Of a stretch of 64,000 nucleotides of DNA, positions 1-10,448 are shown one piece after another. This DNA is from Zoogloeaceae bacterium (GTDB taxonomy: Bacteria > Pseudomonadota > Gammaproteobacteria > Burkholderiales > Rhodocyclaceae). The position numbers were made by a program, and so were the translations under genes. Position 1 is the stretch's first letter. Each line of letters starts with the position of its first letter. The stretch covers positions 124,001-188,000 of the forward strand of contig JACKLY010000002.1 of the NCBI GenBank assembly GCA_024235655.1. Reading direction: 5' to 3'. The notes beneath the pieces are model-generated. The model was not told where the DNA came from and ran no database searches. It saw nothing but the letters and a program-made list of their open reading frames with translations.

Positions 1-403
1 CGCGCACATTGCGGCCGTCTACAATCTTGTCGAAGTAGTAGTGCCCATCGCTGAACATGTCGAGCTGTGGCGTTTCGGCCGGAAACAGGCCGTCGCTGCC
101 ACCAAGCAAACGTCCTTTCGGGCCATACACCGCAAAATAGATGTGATCGAACTTGTCAGTGACCAGAATCTGCTGCCCCTGCTGATCCAGTTCGAGTTCC
201 GGCCGGCCATTCCTTGCATGCACCTGGTTGCCAAGTGCTATGGCCAGATTGAGCAGGGAACGATCATAGGCTTCGTTGGCGTTCCTGCTGGCCACGAAAT
301 AGGCGCTGGTCCCGCTGGCGACAAGAAACAGAAGCACGCCCGGCAACAGCCAGGCAAGCAGCCGCTGACGCAGGCTATGAGGCTGCAGATTTCGGTTTTT
401 CAA
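1..403 (-). CDS. Two-component sensor histidine kinase, N-terminal part (runs off the window)
   Basis: Only the first ~134 codons are inside the window; the kinase core lies beyond position 1. The visible part begins with a short basic stretch, then one hydrophobic segment (about residues 15-33, containing LLPGVLLFLVASG), then a periplasmic sensor region, as in QseC/TctE-like kinases. No ATG fits; the frame is best opened by TTG at 401-403, inside the last codons of the response regulator gene, so the two genes overlap by about 29 bases. The overlap indicates co-translation with the regulator and a cognate pair. The signal sensed cannot be told from this fragment. Confidence 0.8.
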   Translation of the reverse strand, partial: MKNRNLQPHSLRQRLLAWLLPGVLLFLVASGTSAYFVASRNANEAYDRSLLNLAIALGNQVHARNGRPELELDQQGQQILVTDKFDHIYFAVYGPKGRLLGGSDGLFPAETPQLDMFSDGHYYFDKIVDGRNVR

Positions 404-1055
404 GGTAGTAGCCCATGCCGCGAACAGTGCGGATATTGACGCCGGAAGGTTCCAGCTTCAGGCGCAACCGGGAAATGATTTTCTCCACGGCATTCGGCGT
501 GATTTCCTCATCCCAGCTATAGAGCGACTGCATTACCAGATCCTTGCTGACAATCCGGTTGGCGCGAGCCGCCAGGAATTCCAGTGCCGACCATTCGCGC
601 GCAGTCAAATCAAGCCCCTCCTCGCCGATCCAGGCACGACGCCCTTTCAGATCAAGCTCGAGATTACCGAGGCGGATCACACTGTCCACCTTGTTCCCCC
701 CGCGTCGGGTCAGCGCCCGCAAGCGCGCCTCCAGTTCGGCCAGGGCGACGGGTTTAACGAGGTAATCATCGGCCCCCAAATCGAGCAGGCGAACGCGCTC
801 ATCCAGCTTTTCCCGGGCAGACACCACCAGCACCGGCGTCGTCTGCTTTCTGCCACGCAAGCGCTTGAGCACTTCCGAGCCTTCCAGGCCGGGCAGGCCG
901 AGATCGAGAATGACCGCGTCGTAATCCCGTTCGGTCAGCCAGGCATCGGCGCGCTGCCCCTCGGCAGCATGTTCGACGACATATCCTGCGTAGCGCAATG
1001 CCCGCACCATGCCGTCGGCAAGCAGTTCATCATCTTCAATCAGTAGCAAGCGCAT
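375..1055 (-). CDS. OmpR/PhoB-family response regulator (QseB/TctD-like)
   Basis: Receiver domain (about residues 1-115) with the acidic pair ED at 7-8, the phosphoacceptor D51 in VILDLGLPG, the conserved threonine/serine region VVSA and the lysine of YLVKP. A winged-helix DNA-binding domain follows (about 125-222, ending in the usual RTVRGMGYYL). The frame is open from a GTG three codons upstream, but an AGGAGG sits eight bases before the ATG at 1053-1055, which decides the start. It presumably regulates transcription on phosphorylation by the overlapping kinase gene. Target genes are not evident here. Confidence 0.93.
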   Translation of the reverse strand: MRLLLIEDDELLADGMVRALRYAGYVVEHAAEGQRADAWLTERDYDAVILDLGLPGLEGSEVLKRLRGRKQTTPVLVVSAREKLDERVRLLDLGADDYLVKPVALAELEARLRALTRRGGNKVDSVIRLGNLELDLKGRRAWIGEEGLDLTAREWSALEFLAARANRIVSKDLVMQSLYSWDEEITPNAVEKIISRLRLKLEPSGVNIRTVRGMGYYLEKPKSAAS

Positions 1056-1161
1056 CGAATTCACCTCCTGGCGGCGGCAAGATTACCCCTTTGTCCAAGC
1101 GGCGAACAGGGCTTTTTACGCCACCCGGTGGTCTGGCCATTCTATCGGCAAGCGGCCAAAG

Positions 1162-1198
1162 AAAAACCCGATCACAGCTCACGCCATGATCGGGTTTT
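1162..1198 (-). terminator. Rho-independent terminator of groES-groEL
   Basis: A 12-bp perfect stem (1163-1174 pairing with 1187-1198, arms AAAACCCGATCA and TGATCGGGTTTT) ends in a T-run when read on the minus strand. It lies about 45 bases past the groEL stop. Confidence 0.9.
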
Positions 1199-1209
1199 GG
1201 GCACTGGCA

Positions 1210-1228
1210 ACGAGTGCTTAACACTCGT
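1210..1228. repeat. CIRCE-like hairpin just past groEL
   Basis: Inverted repeat ACGAGTG-CTTAA-CACTCGT, a 7-bp stem with a 5-base loop, between the groEL stop and its terminator. The arms contain GAGTG/CACTC, as in the CIRCE half-sites upstream of groES, but the 9-base spacer is absent. It may be an mRNA 3' hairpin rather than an operator. Confidence 0.5.
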
Positions 1229-1240
1229 GCCGGGGCAAGA

Positions 1241-2893
<1,653 letters not shown>

Positions 2894-2936
2894 TGTTGTA
2901 TCTCCTGAATTCTGTTGGTTACTTGGGACCGGTCGA

Positions 2937-3227
2937 TTACGACTCGAGCACGCCCATCACGTCTTCTTCACGCATGACCAGGACTTCCTGGCCATCGACC
3001 TTGACCGACTGGCCGGCATACTTGCCGAACAGCACGCGGTCGCCGACTTTCAGGTCAACGGCGATGTGCTTGCCGTTGTCGTCGCGCTTGCCCGGGCCAA
3101 CGGCCAGAACTTCGCCCTGATCCGGCTTCTCGCCGGCGGTATCGGGAATAACGATGCCGGAGGCGGTGGTGCGCTCGGCGTCAACGCGCTTGACGATTAC
3201 ACGATCATGCAAGGGGCGGATTTTCAT
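2937..3227 (-). CDS. groS: Co-chaperonin GroES (10 kDa)
   Basis: The 96-aa lid of the GroEL chamber. It starts MKIRPLHDRVIVKR and contains the mobile loop (about residues 17-32, ERTTASGIVIPDTA) that binds GroEL, and the motif DRVLFGKYAG. AGGAGA sits just before the ATG. It is the first gene of the groES-groEL operon, transcribed leftward from the heat-shock promoter at 3349-3378. Confidence 0.99.
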   Translation of the reverse strand: MKIRPLHDRVIVKRVDAERTTASGIVIPDTAGEKPDQGEVLAVGPGKRDDNGKHIAVDLKVGDRVLFGKYAGQSVKVDGQEVLVMREEDVMGVLES

Positions 3228-3321
3228 AAGGTTCTCCTTGGTTTAAAGCGAAAGAATTGCCAACAACGCTAACAACTGGCTGTCTTGGTGCATTCAACAC
3301 TTGGGGTCAAAACAGAAGGTG

Positions 3322-3348
3322 TTAGCACTCAAAGCTAACGAGTGCTAA
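3322..3348. promoter_or_regulatory. CIRCE operator (HrcA binding site)
   Basis: Perfect consensus TTAGCACTC-N9-GAGTGCTAA. It sits immediately downstream of the -10 of the groES promoter, so bound HrcA repressor would block transcription. The hrcA gene is not in this window. Confidence 0.96.
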
Positions 3349-3378
3349 TAATAGGGGCAGGGTATCGGTATTTCAAGG
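3349..3378 (-). promoter_or_regulatory. Sigma32-type heat-shock promoter of groESL
   Basis: Read on the minus strand: CCTTGAAA (-35, 3371-3378), 13 bases, CCCCTATTA (-10, 3349-3357), matching the RpoH consensus CTTGAA / CCCCAT-T. It abuts the CIRCE operator, so groESL appears to have both RpoH activation and HrcA repression. Confidence 0.75.
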
Positions 3379-3702
3379 GGGCGCCGTGTAATTTTCTCCA
3401 CCGTATGCGGCCACGAAAAGATGTCGATGACCGGGAACGGGGGCCGAGGGGATGCACTGCGCCGGGTTTTGCTGTGTAAACTATGAAAATTACGCCAGGT
3501 CATGAATACCACAATCAGCCGCCAGCCCTTGCCGTTGCTCGCCCCGGAAAAAAACATTGCAAATTACGCCACATTTTAGCGATGCCATACGGGGCGACAT
3601 AAGCGCAGGCACGTTTTATTTTCCGGGAAACGGTTACCTCTTCTGCAGCGGCCTATACTCAGCCATCACCGGCATCCGCCAGTGCTCACCAGGAGCAAGA
3701 CC
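3379..3702. other. Intergenic stretch between groES promoter and small basic gene
   Basis: No convincing gene. A weak -10-like TATACT at 3655-3660 may serve the small gene that follows. Open frames here lack ribosome binding sites and family resemblance. Confidence 0.5.
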
Positions 3703-3828
3703 ATGGGCAAGGAAAAGCAAAGCAGGAAGGAACAGAAGAAGCCGGCGGCGATGACCCCCAAGGAAAAGAAGTCGGCCAAGCTGGCCAAAAAGCATGCAAG
3801 CGATACGGCGCCGATCATCCCGCGCTGA
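3703..3828 (+). CDS. Small highly basic protein, 41 aa
   Basis: A lysine- and alanine-rich peptide beginning MGKEKQSRKEQKKPAA and ending DTAPIIPR. AGGAG lies seven bases upstream of the ATG, a good ribosome binding site. The composition (about one third Lys/Arg, no aromatic residue) suggests binding to nucleic acid or ribosomes. Short lysine-rich hypothetical proteins of this kind are annotated in other betaproteobacteria, but I know no function. It stands alone, convergent with gpmI. Confidence 0.7.
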   Translation: MGKEKQSRKEQKKPAAMTPKEKKSAKLAKKHASDTAPIIPR

Positions 3829-3899
3829 ACCGCCACAATGATGGCCTGACGCCAAGCCTGCACAACAGGAGTGGCGCCAGACACTGACTGATCAATCGT

Positions 3900-5570
3900 T
3901 TATGACTGACTGCCCGGCACGCAGACCTCGAGCAGGCTCTCGTCCCAATCCGGGTGCCTTTCCAGCCCCAGCAGATTCGCTACCGTAGCTGCCAGGTTCG
4001 AAAGCCCGGCCTGTTCCGCAGCACGCAAACCGAGACGACCGCCGGACACCTTGTCGTAAAGAATCAGGGGCACCGGATTCAGGGTGTGTGCCGTTTTTGC
4101 CTTGAAACTGCCATCGGCGTTCTGCGCCGGCAAGCCGGTTTTCTTGTCCAGTTCGAACATCTCGTCCGCATTGCCGTGGTCTGCCGTAATCAGTGCCACG
4201 CCGCCGGCCGCCGATATCGCTGCCAACAGCCGGCCAAGGGCCAGATCGACGGCCTCGATGGCCATCGTCGCCGCACGGAAATTACCGGTGTGCCCGACCA
4301 TGTCCCCATTGGCAAAGTTGCAGCGCAGCGCCTTGTATTGGCCGCTCTGCACCGCAGCAATCATCGCATCGGCGATCTCCGCCGCTTTCATCCACGGGCG
4401 CTGCTCGAAAGGTACGACATCGCTGGGCACCTCTTCCCACACCTCACCGTCAAAACGGTTTGACCGATTGCCGTTCCAGAAATAGGTGACATGGCCGAAT
4501 TTCTGCGTTTCCGAACAGGCGTACTGCGGGATGCCCGACTTGGCAAACCATTCGCTCATGGTGTTCTGGATGGCGGGCGGTGCTACCAAAAAGCGCGCCG
4601 GCAACTTGAGGTCGCCGTCGTACTGGAGCATGCCGGCATAGGTCACCTTCGGCGTGCGCACCCGGTCGAACTTGTCGAAAACGCGCTCCTCAAAGGCGCG
4701 TGTAATCTCGATCGCCCGGTCGCCGCGAAAATTGAAGAAGACCACCGAATCGCCGTCTTCGATAGTGCCCACCGGCTTGCCGTCCTCGGCGATGACAAAA
4801 GGAGGCAGATCCTGATCGATGGTTTTCGGGAACTGCTCGCGCAGCGCCTGCACCGCCGCCGAAGCACTGGCAAATTGCGGCCCCTCCCCGAGCACGTGGG
4901 TTTCCCAGCCTTTTTCGACCATCGCCCAGTTGGCGTCATAACGATCCATGGTGATGTTCTGCCGCCCGCCGCCGGAGGCAATGCGCGCATCGAAGGCATC
5001 ATCAGCAACTTCGGCCAGAAAAGCCTCGAACGGCACCACATATTCCAGCGCACTGGTTTCCGGCACGTCACGCCCGTCGAGCAGTACGTGAATGCGCACG
5101 CGCTTGATTCCCTCCGCCTTGGCCTGCAGCACCATGGCTTTCAGGTGGTCGATATGGCTATGCACATTGCCGTCTGAAAACAGCCCGATGAAGTGAATGA
5201 CACCGGCTTTTCCGTTCGTTCCGGCCTTGGCTCCAGCCACTACCTGCTGCCATGCCTCACCACGCCAGATGGCGCCGGAGCTAATGGCGTCCGCCACCAG
5301 CGCCGCACCTTGCGCATAGACCTGGCCAGCGCCGATGGCGTTATGGCCGACTTCGGAATTACCCATATCGTCGTCGGAAGGCATACCGACAGCGGTGCCA
5401 TGCGCCCGCAACAGGATGTGCGGGCTTTCCGCAAACAGCTGATCCAGTATCGGCTTGCGGGCAACGGCAATGGCACTGCCGGCATCCGAACGCGGCACAC
5501 CGTAGCCGTCCATGACAATGGTCACGACCGGGCCTGATACACCCGGAAATCCTGGAAATTTCTCAAGCAT
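3900..5570 (-). CDS. gpmI: 2,3-bisphosphoglycerate-independent phosphoglycerate mutase
   Basis: Interconverts 3- and 2-phosphoglycerate in glycolysis and gluconeogenesis, using two Mn ions and a phosphoserine intermediate. Of the alkaline-phosphatase fold: metal ligand D21 in VMDGYG, nucleophile S72 in DMGNSEVGHNAIGAG, and the late metal site ADHGNADEM. At 556 aa, with LLRAHGTAVGMPSDDD, it is the longer plant-like subgroup rather than the ~510-aa E. coli type. The frame opens at 5699, but the family start fits ATG 5568-5570 (MLEKFPGFPG); the extra upstream residues look unrelated. It is divergent from the GGDEF-like gene. Confidence 0.95.
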   Translation of the reverse strand: MLEKFPGFPGVSGPVVTIVMDGYGVPRSDAGSAIAVARKPILDQLFAESPHILLRAHGTAVGMPSDDDMGNSEVGHNAIGAGQVYAQGAALVADAISSGAIWRGEAWQQVVAGAKAGTNGKAGVIHFIGLFSDGNVHSHIDHLKAMVLQAKAEGIKRVRIHVLLDGRDVPETSALEYVVPFEAFLAEVADDAFDARIASGGGRQNITMDRYDANWAMVEKGWETHVLGEGPQFASASAAVQALREQFPKTIDQDLPPFVIAEDGKPVGTIEDGDSVVFFNFRGDRAIEITRAFEERVFDKFDRVRTPKVTYAGMLQYDGDLKLPARFLVAPPAIQNTMSEWFAKSGIPQYACSETQKFGHVTYFWNGNRSNRFDGEVWEEVPSDVVPFEQRPWMKAAEIADAMIAAVQSGQYKALRCNFANGDMVGHTGNFRAATMAIEAVDLALGRLLAAISAAGGVALITADHGNADEMFELDKKTGLPAQNADGSFKAKTAHTLNPVPLILYDKVSGGRLGLRAAEQAGLSNLAATVANLLGLERHPDWDESLLEVCVPGSQS

Positions 5571-5724
5571 GACGTTATCCCAATAAGTTGCATTGCGCGC
5601 CAGGCACCTGAAGACGGGCCGGCAAAGAAGCCGCCAAGTATCCTTTTTATCGATGCCGATGGTCAAATCATGGAAGAAGCCATTGCCGATTGTGAGCACG
5701 GTGAGGCAGTGCTAAATTGCATCT

Positions 5725-6978
5725 GTGAGCACCCAAACTGCCCCTCTCTCCGGCGACAGCGCAGAAAAACTCTACAGCGCACAACTGGAAGCACTTTTCA
5801 CTCGAACGCGAACATCCTCCGCGCTGGCGATCCTGCCCATCATCCTGCTGGCGGGCATGCATTTCGGGCACATTGCCAGCAACCTGATCTTCATGTGGGG
5901 CGTTGCATTGCTGACGGTCTACGCCATCCGCATCGCCATCGCCCATGGCTACCTGAATCGTGACCGGTCAAAGGAGGCCAGCCCGCTCTGGCTGGACATA
6001 GAAACCATGGCCACCGCGGCTGCAGGCGGTGGCTGGGGATCCATGATGTTCCTGCTCGACACCGGGCAGCTGGACATGCTGTTCACGGTCAAGTTGGCGT
6101 TTCTGGCTGCAGCCAGTGCGTTCACCATGAATTCACTGGCGGTCATCCGCTTCGTCTATCTCGCGTTCCTCGTCCCGGTGTTCACCATTGTTTCCCTCCA
6201 TGCGCTGATGGAAACCCCTTTTCTTGACACCGGCAGCCGCTACGGGCTCATCGCTTCGGCCACGCTTTTCTTCATCCTGTTGTTGATCATGTCGCGCTCG
6301 CTGCACCGGCTGATGGATTCATCCCTGCAGCAGCGCCTCGAATTTTCTGACCTGACCCGACAACTTGCCACCTCCCTCGCTGCAGAGAAGGATGCTCACC
6401 AACTGCTGGAGCAACAAGCCCGCCAGCTTGAAGCAAACCAGCTGCGACTGCACGTCTTCGCCACGCACGATCCGCTCACCCGCGTCTTCAACCATCACCG
6501 CATCAGCGAAACCCTGGTGCGTGAACTGCACATGCAGCAGCGCTACGGCACCCCTGTCAGCGCACTGGTCATCGAAATTGACGGTTTTGAAGAACTCTGT
6601 GAAGTCAAAGGACAAGCCCTGGGCGACGAGGCACTGGTGGCATTCGCCACCTTCCTGGCCGCCGACCTGAGGGAAATCGATTACGTCGGGCGCTGGAGCA
6701 GTGCCAAGTTTTGCTGCGTCCTGCCCCGCACGGACGGAAGGGAAGCGCTGGAATGCGCCGAGCGCGTTCGCCGGAAAATCCCGCTGCAGGCGTTGATTGC
6801 CAGCCAGCCTGATTTACGTTTGACGGCCAGTTGCGGGGTCTCACCGGCAGCCGAGGGAGACGACCCCGAGCGACTGCTGGCGCGCGCCGACTCGGCGCTG
6901 TACCGCAGCAAGCGCAAGGGAAAAAACAGTAGCACCCGCATTGACGCCGACGGCAGTGAACAATCGTCGGCCGGTTGA
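5725..6978 (+). CDS. Membrane protein with degenerate GGDEF domain, likely c-di-GMP receptor
   Basis: 417 aa. About six hydrophobic segments fill residues 30-190, a coiled coil follows (about 195-240), then a GGDEF-fold domain (about 245-405). The catalytic signature is lost: SSAKF (325-329) replaces GGDEF, so diguanylate cyclase activity is unlikely. The inhibitory-site motif RxxD (R316-E-I-D319) is kept exactly five residues before it, and DPLTRVFN is close to the family D-LT-L-N. This pattern, as in PelD-type proteins, suggests binding rather than making c-di-GMP. The start is GTG, with a weak ribosome binding site. Confidence 0.85.
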   Translation: MSTQTAPLSGDSAEKLYSAQLEALFTRTRTSSALAILPIILLAGMHFGHIASNLIFMWGVALLTVYAIRIAIAHGYLNRDRSKEASPLWLDIETMATAAAGGGWGSMMFLLDTGQLDMLFTVKLAFLAAASAFTMNSLAVIRFVYLAFLVPVFTIVSLHALMETPFLDTGSRYGLIASATLFFILLLIMSRSLHRLMDSSLQQRLEFSDLTRQLATSLAAEKDAHQLLEQQARQLEANQLRLHVFATHDPLTRVFNHHRISETLVRELHMQQRYGTPVSALVIEIDGFEELCEVKGQALGDEALVAFATFLAADLREIDYVGRWSSAKFCCVLPRTDGREALECAERVRRKIPLQALIASQPDLRLTASCGVSPAAEGDDPERLLARADSALYRSKRKGKNSSTRIDADGSEQSSAG

Positions 6979-6988
6979 AGCCAGCGAC

Positions 6989-7501
6989 TCAGATTACCTT
7001 CAGCAACTGTGCCCGCAACTCTTCGGCACGCCGGCGGCCATCGCGCGTTTCAACAATGGCGTTGTACCAGGGCGCGAAATGCTCGCGCATTTCCTCATGA
7101 GTTTTGGCGGCGAACGCGCCTTCAATAATGCTCAGATGCGTTGCCGGGCCGCAAAAGGTTTTCAGCGTGTTCATGATGAAGTTGCGTGCCATGTCCAGCT
7201 CTTTCGGATCCGGCTTGGCCGGCACCTCGCGGAAGGTGGTAATCGCCGGCAAGCCGCCATCCGCCGCAGGCACCGAACTCGCAGTAGGCTCGGTTTGTGC
7301 CAGCATCTCGATGAAACCCGACTCCTCCAGCAAGCCCAGTGTATGGCTCAGATCATCGGCCAGCGCCATGGCACGGATGTCCTCGACCGTACGCTTGCCA
7401 TCGATCATGATCAACACACGCCGCACTCGCGGCGTCAGCCCCCCGGTGCGCCCGGTCATCTCCTCAACGCCCTTGGCCGTCTTTACAAAAACAACGCTCA
7501 T
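6989..7501 (-). CDS. Conserved hypothetical protein, 170 aa
   Basis: Soluble protein. The N-terminal half (about 20-65) resembles a small winged-helix fold (TPRVRRVLIMIDGKRTVEDI), then a Pro/Ala linker, then a helical C-terminal half rich in charged residues. Such proteins occur in Rhodocyclales, but I know of no assigned function. It is convergent with the degenerate GGDEF gene, and a poor-purine AT-rich gap separates it from the membrane protein at 7605. A regulatory role is possible but unsupported. Confidence 0.7.
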   Translation of the reverse strand: MSVVFVKTAKGVEEMTGRTGGLTPRVRRVLIMIDGKRTVEDIRAMALADDLSHTLGLLEESGFIEMLAQTEPTASSVPAADGGLPAITTFREVPAKPDPKELDMARNFIMNTLKTFCGPATHLSIIEGAFAAKTHEEMREHFAPWYNAIVETRDGRRRAEELRAQLLKVI

Positions 7502-7604
7502 TACCTGCCTCCTCCAAGATTCGGTATGTCATTGTTATTTTTATTGAATTACGGAACAAACCCTCAACAGAAATTAAATACGATTTATCGAAGCAACGCC
7601 ACCT

Positions 7605-7982
7605 CTATTTCCCTTCCGTCGGCTCCTCTTTCTTTTTCTTGTAGCGTCCGAACTGGATCGGCCGTGCATGCCGGCTGACAATGAAATCGGCAAAGAACTT
7701 CATCCAGATCGTCGAACCGGCAATTGCCGTCCAGGTTTCGTAGGCAACCCCGCCAATGACCACCATGCCGATCACCGTCACCGCAATACCCCCGGCGACC
7801 AGGTTGATGGCGGCAGTGTAGGGCGCATATTTGGCGGCATTCGGCGGCGGTTCGCCACCTTTTAATGCAACCTCGGAAAAATCGCGTTTAATAATGATGC
7901 GCCAGGTTCGCCGCAGCCAGAAAAAGGCCATCGGAAACAGCGCGAGAAACAGAATCCAGGTCATTGCTACGCCTACGTCCAT
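7605..7982 (-). CDS. Small two-helix membrane protein, unknown function
   Basis: 125 aa. A first hydrophobic segment (about 6-24, TWILFLALFPMAFFWLRR), a basic cytoplasmic loop, a second hydrophobic segment (about 58-82, INLVAGGIAVTVIGMVVIGG), then a charged tail ending in KKKKEEPTEGK. AGGAG six bases before ATG 7980-7982 decides the start over an adjoining TTG. It lies downstream of, but separated by a terminator from, the symporter operon on the same strand. No catalytic motif is seen. Confidence 0.72.
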   Translation of the reverse strand: MDVGVAMTWILFLALFPMAFFWLRRTWRIIIKRDFSEVALKGGEPPPNAAKYAPYTAAINLVAGGIAVTVIGMVVIGGVAYETWTAIAGSTIWMKFFADFIVSRHARPIQFGRYKKKKEEPTEGK

Positions 7983-8070
7983 CAACTACTCCTGTCATCC
8001 ACAGCCGCCGGCTGCGGAAAAATGAAACCCATGTAAACAGCAGGGTGGCCTGCTGCAAAAGCAATACGCC

Positions 8071-8105
8071 AAAAAAAACCCCGCCGTAACTGCCAGCGGG
8101 GTTTT
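8071..8105 (-). terminator. Terminator of the symporter operon
   Basis: A 10-bp GC-rich stem (8075-8084 with 8096-8105, arms AAAACCCCGC / GCGGGGTTTT), followed on the minus strand by eight T. It lies about 57 bases past the symporter stop. Confidence 0.88.
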
Positions 8106-8161
8106 GCTTGGCGCTACTGCCGGCAATGCCGTCAGTAGCGCAAACATACACCAATCAGTGC

Positions 8162-9970
8162 TTAGTGTGCACCATCCACAGCCTTCGAGCCACGCGGAAT
8201 GCGAACATTCTCGACCATGGCCTGGATGTGCTCGGGCGGCTCTTTGGTCATCTTGTCGACAACGAAGGCGACAGCGAAGTTAACACAGGCACCGATGGCA
8301 CCGAAGGCTTCCGGCGTGATGCCGAAGAAGCTGTTGGCGCCGCCGATCATCGGCAGGAAGTCCGTACCCTTGATGAAGAAGATACCCTTGTGTGCGAACA
8401 CGTAGAACAGGGTCACGAAGAGACCTGCCAGCATGCCGGCAATGGCGCCTTCCTTGTTCATCTTCTTCGAGAAGATACCCATCATGATGGCCGGGAACAG
8501 CGACGAAGCCGCAATACCGAAGGCCAGGGCCACCGTACCGGCCGCGAATCCTGGCGGATTCAGACCGAGCCAGCCGGAAATCACAATGGCCACCGCCATG
8601 GCAATCTTGCCTGCCAGGAGCTCGTTCTTCTCGCTGATGTCCGGCGCGAAGACGCCCTTCACCAGGTCATGCGACACGGCAGACGAAATGGCCATCAGCA
8701 GACCGGCAGCAGTCGACAGCGCAGCAGCCAGACCACCGGCCGCCACGAGGGCGATCACCCAGTTTGGCAACAGCGCGATTTCCGGATTGGCGAGAACGAT
8801 GATGTCGGCGTTGACCGTCAGTTCGTTGCCCTTCCAGCCGGCGGCTTCTGCCTTCTTCAACACTTCCGGGTTCTTCGTCTTGTCGTTGTAGTACTGGATG
8901 CGGCCGTCGCCGTTCTTGTCTTCAAACTTCAAGAGGCCGGTCTTTTCCCAGCGCTTCATCCAGTCCGGACGCTCATCGGCCTTGATCTGCGATTCAGGCG
9001 CAAACGGGTCGGCGTTGTTCATCACCACGCCCGGCGTGATCGTGCGGATCAGGTTGGTCTTGGCCATGGCGGCAACCGCAGGAGCCGTCGTGTACAGCAA
9101 CGCGATGAAGATCAGTGCCCAACCAGCGGACGAACGTGCGTCAGAGACCTTCGGCACGGTGAAGAAGCGCATGATGACGTGCGGCAGACCGGCGGTACCG
9201 ATCATCAGCGACATCGTGTACACGAACATGTTCAGCGTGCTGCCGGCTGTCGAAGTCGTGTATTTGCCGAAACCGAGGTCGGTCACCACCTGGTCCAGCT
9301 TCGCCAGCAGGCTGATGTCCTGGCCGACGATGTTGGAACCGAGGCCCAGTTGCGGGATCGGGTTGCCGGTCAGTTGCAGCGAGATGAAGATTGCCGGGAT
9401 GATGTAAGCACTGATCAGCACGATGTACTGGGCGACCTGGGTGTAGGTGATGCCCTTCATGCCACCGAACACGGCGTACATGAACACGATGGCCTGGCCG
9501 ATGTAGATGCCGGTATCGCTGGAAACACCGAGGAAGCGCGAGAAGGCCACGCCAACACCCGTCATCTGACCGATGATGTAGGTCAGCGACGCGGTCAGCA
9601 GGCAGAGCACAGCCACGGTTGAGGCGGACTTCGAGTAGAAGCGGTCGCCAATGAACTGCGGCACGGTGAACTTGCCGAACTTGCGCAAGTACGGAGCAAG
9701 GAGCATGGCCAGCAGCACATAACCGCCGGTCCAGCCCATCAGGAACAGGCCGCCGCCATAACCCATGTTGGAAATCAGGCCGGCCATCGAGATGAACGAA
9801 GCGGCTGACATCCAGTCAGCTGCCGTGGCCATCCCGTTCATGACCGGGTGAACGCCGCCGCCGGCGACGTAGAACTCGCTGGTGCTGCCGGCACGCGCCC
9901 AGATGGCGATGCCGATGTACAGCGCAAAGGACGCGCCGACGACCAGATAGGTGGTTGTTTGAAGATCCAT
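8162..9970 (-). CDS. Sodium:solute symporter, large subunit (ActP-like)
   Basis: 602-aa member of the SSS family with about 13 transmembrane segments. Carries the family N-terminus with SEFYVAGGGVHPVMNGMATAADWMSAASF and the sodium-site region of helix 5. A hydrophilic loop (about 325-385) has EDKNGDGRIQYYND, an EF-hand-like calcium loop. Preceded by the DUF4212 small subunit, it belongs to the two-component symporter group. The usual prediction is uptake of acetate or other small carboxylates; the substrate is not decided by sequence. A terminator follows. Confidence 0.9.
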   Translation of the reverse strand: MDLQTTTYLVVGASFALYIGIAIWARAGSTSEFYVAGGGVHPVMNGMATAADWMSAASFISMAGLISNMGYGGGLFLMGWTGGYVLLAMLLAPYLRKFGKFTVPQFIGDRFYSKSASTVAVLCLLTASLTYIIGQMTGVGVAFSRFLGVSSDTGIYIGQAIVFMYAVFGGMKGITYTQVAQYIVLISAYIIPAIFISLQLTGNPIPQLGLGSNIVGQDISLLAKLDQVVTDLGFGKYTTSTAGSTLNMFVYTMSLMIGTAGLPHVIMRFFTVPKVSDARSSAGWALIFIALLYTTAPAVAAMAKTNLIRTITPGVVMNNADPFAPESQIKADERPDWMKRWEKTGLLKFEDKNGDGRIQYYNDKTKNPEVLKKAEAAGWKGNELTVNADIIVLANPEIALLPNWVIALVAAGGLAAALSTAAGLLMAISSAVSHDLVKGVFAPDISEKNELLAGKIAMAVAIVISGWLGLNPPGFAAGTVALAFGIAASSLFPAIMMGIFSKKMNKEGAIAGMLAGLFVTLFYVFAHKGIFFIKGTDFLPMIGGANSFFGITPEAFGAIGACVNFAVAFVVDKMTKEPPEHIQAMVENVRIPRGSKAVDGAH

Positions 9971-9979
9971 AATGGCCCC

Positions 9980-10234
9980 TTATTCTTCGTGAACGTCGAA
10001 CTGGCGGTCGATCTTGTCCATCGCGGCCTTGTACCAGAAAATCAGCGCGATGAAGATGTAGATCGAGCCCTGTTGTGCGAACCAGAACCCGAGCGGGTAA
10101 CCGCCCAGCATGATGTTGTTGAGCATCGGTGCGAACAGAATGCCTGCACCGAAAGACACCAGGAACCAGATAATCAGGATCTTGGTGAGCAGACCCAACG
10201 TCGCGGACCAATAGGCCTTGCCGCTGTCATCCAT
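9980..10234 (-). CDS. Symporter small subunit (DUF4212)
   Basis: 84 aa with two hydrophobic helices (about 15-40 and 48-68), including LIIWFLVSFGAGILF and a final charged tail. It is the fixed partner encoded just before SSS-type symporters of this group; the large subunit begins nine bases after its stop. The frame opens far upstream, but GGAGGAG seven bases before ATG 10232-10234 (MDDSGKAYW) fixes the start. Upstream 10235-10448 shows no gene. Confidence 0.9.
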   Translation of the reverse strand: MDDSGKAYWSATLGLLTKILIIWFLVSFGAGILFAPMLNNIMLGGYPLGFWFAQQGSIYIFIALIFWYKAAMDKIDRQFDVHEE

Positions 10235-10448
10235 ATTTGTCTCCTCCAATAGATAGATATAGCGATCCCCAATATGAGCAAGGGAACCACGGAGACGATT
10301 ATTTGCCCTGTCGCTTACTTGAAGCTGACATTCAGCAGACTTTTGGCTGACAAACGGAAGATATAACGCAGAGAGTTTCCAGAGGCGATGCAGACCTCGC
10401 GCGCCAAGCACCCGCAGACCGGCCGCTGGACAGCTACTACAAGGGAAA

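Noticed and set aside
3345..3557. 70-codon minus-strand frame upstream of groES
   Set aside because: Runs through the groESL promoter and CIRCE; no coding signal.
8108..9622. 504-codon plus-strand open frame
   Set aside because: Antisense shadow of the symporter gene; His/Arg/Gln-rich composition with no family resemblance. Similar long shadows oppose groL (1592-2611), the relaxase (25949-27130), LplT-PlsC (33901-35859), recG (38392-39705), FadN-like (44409-45794), fadJ (48999-50099) and fadE (52957-54897).
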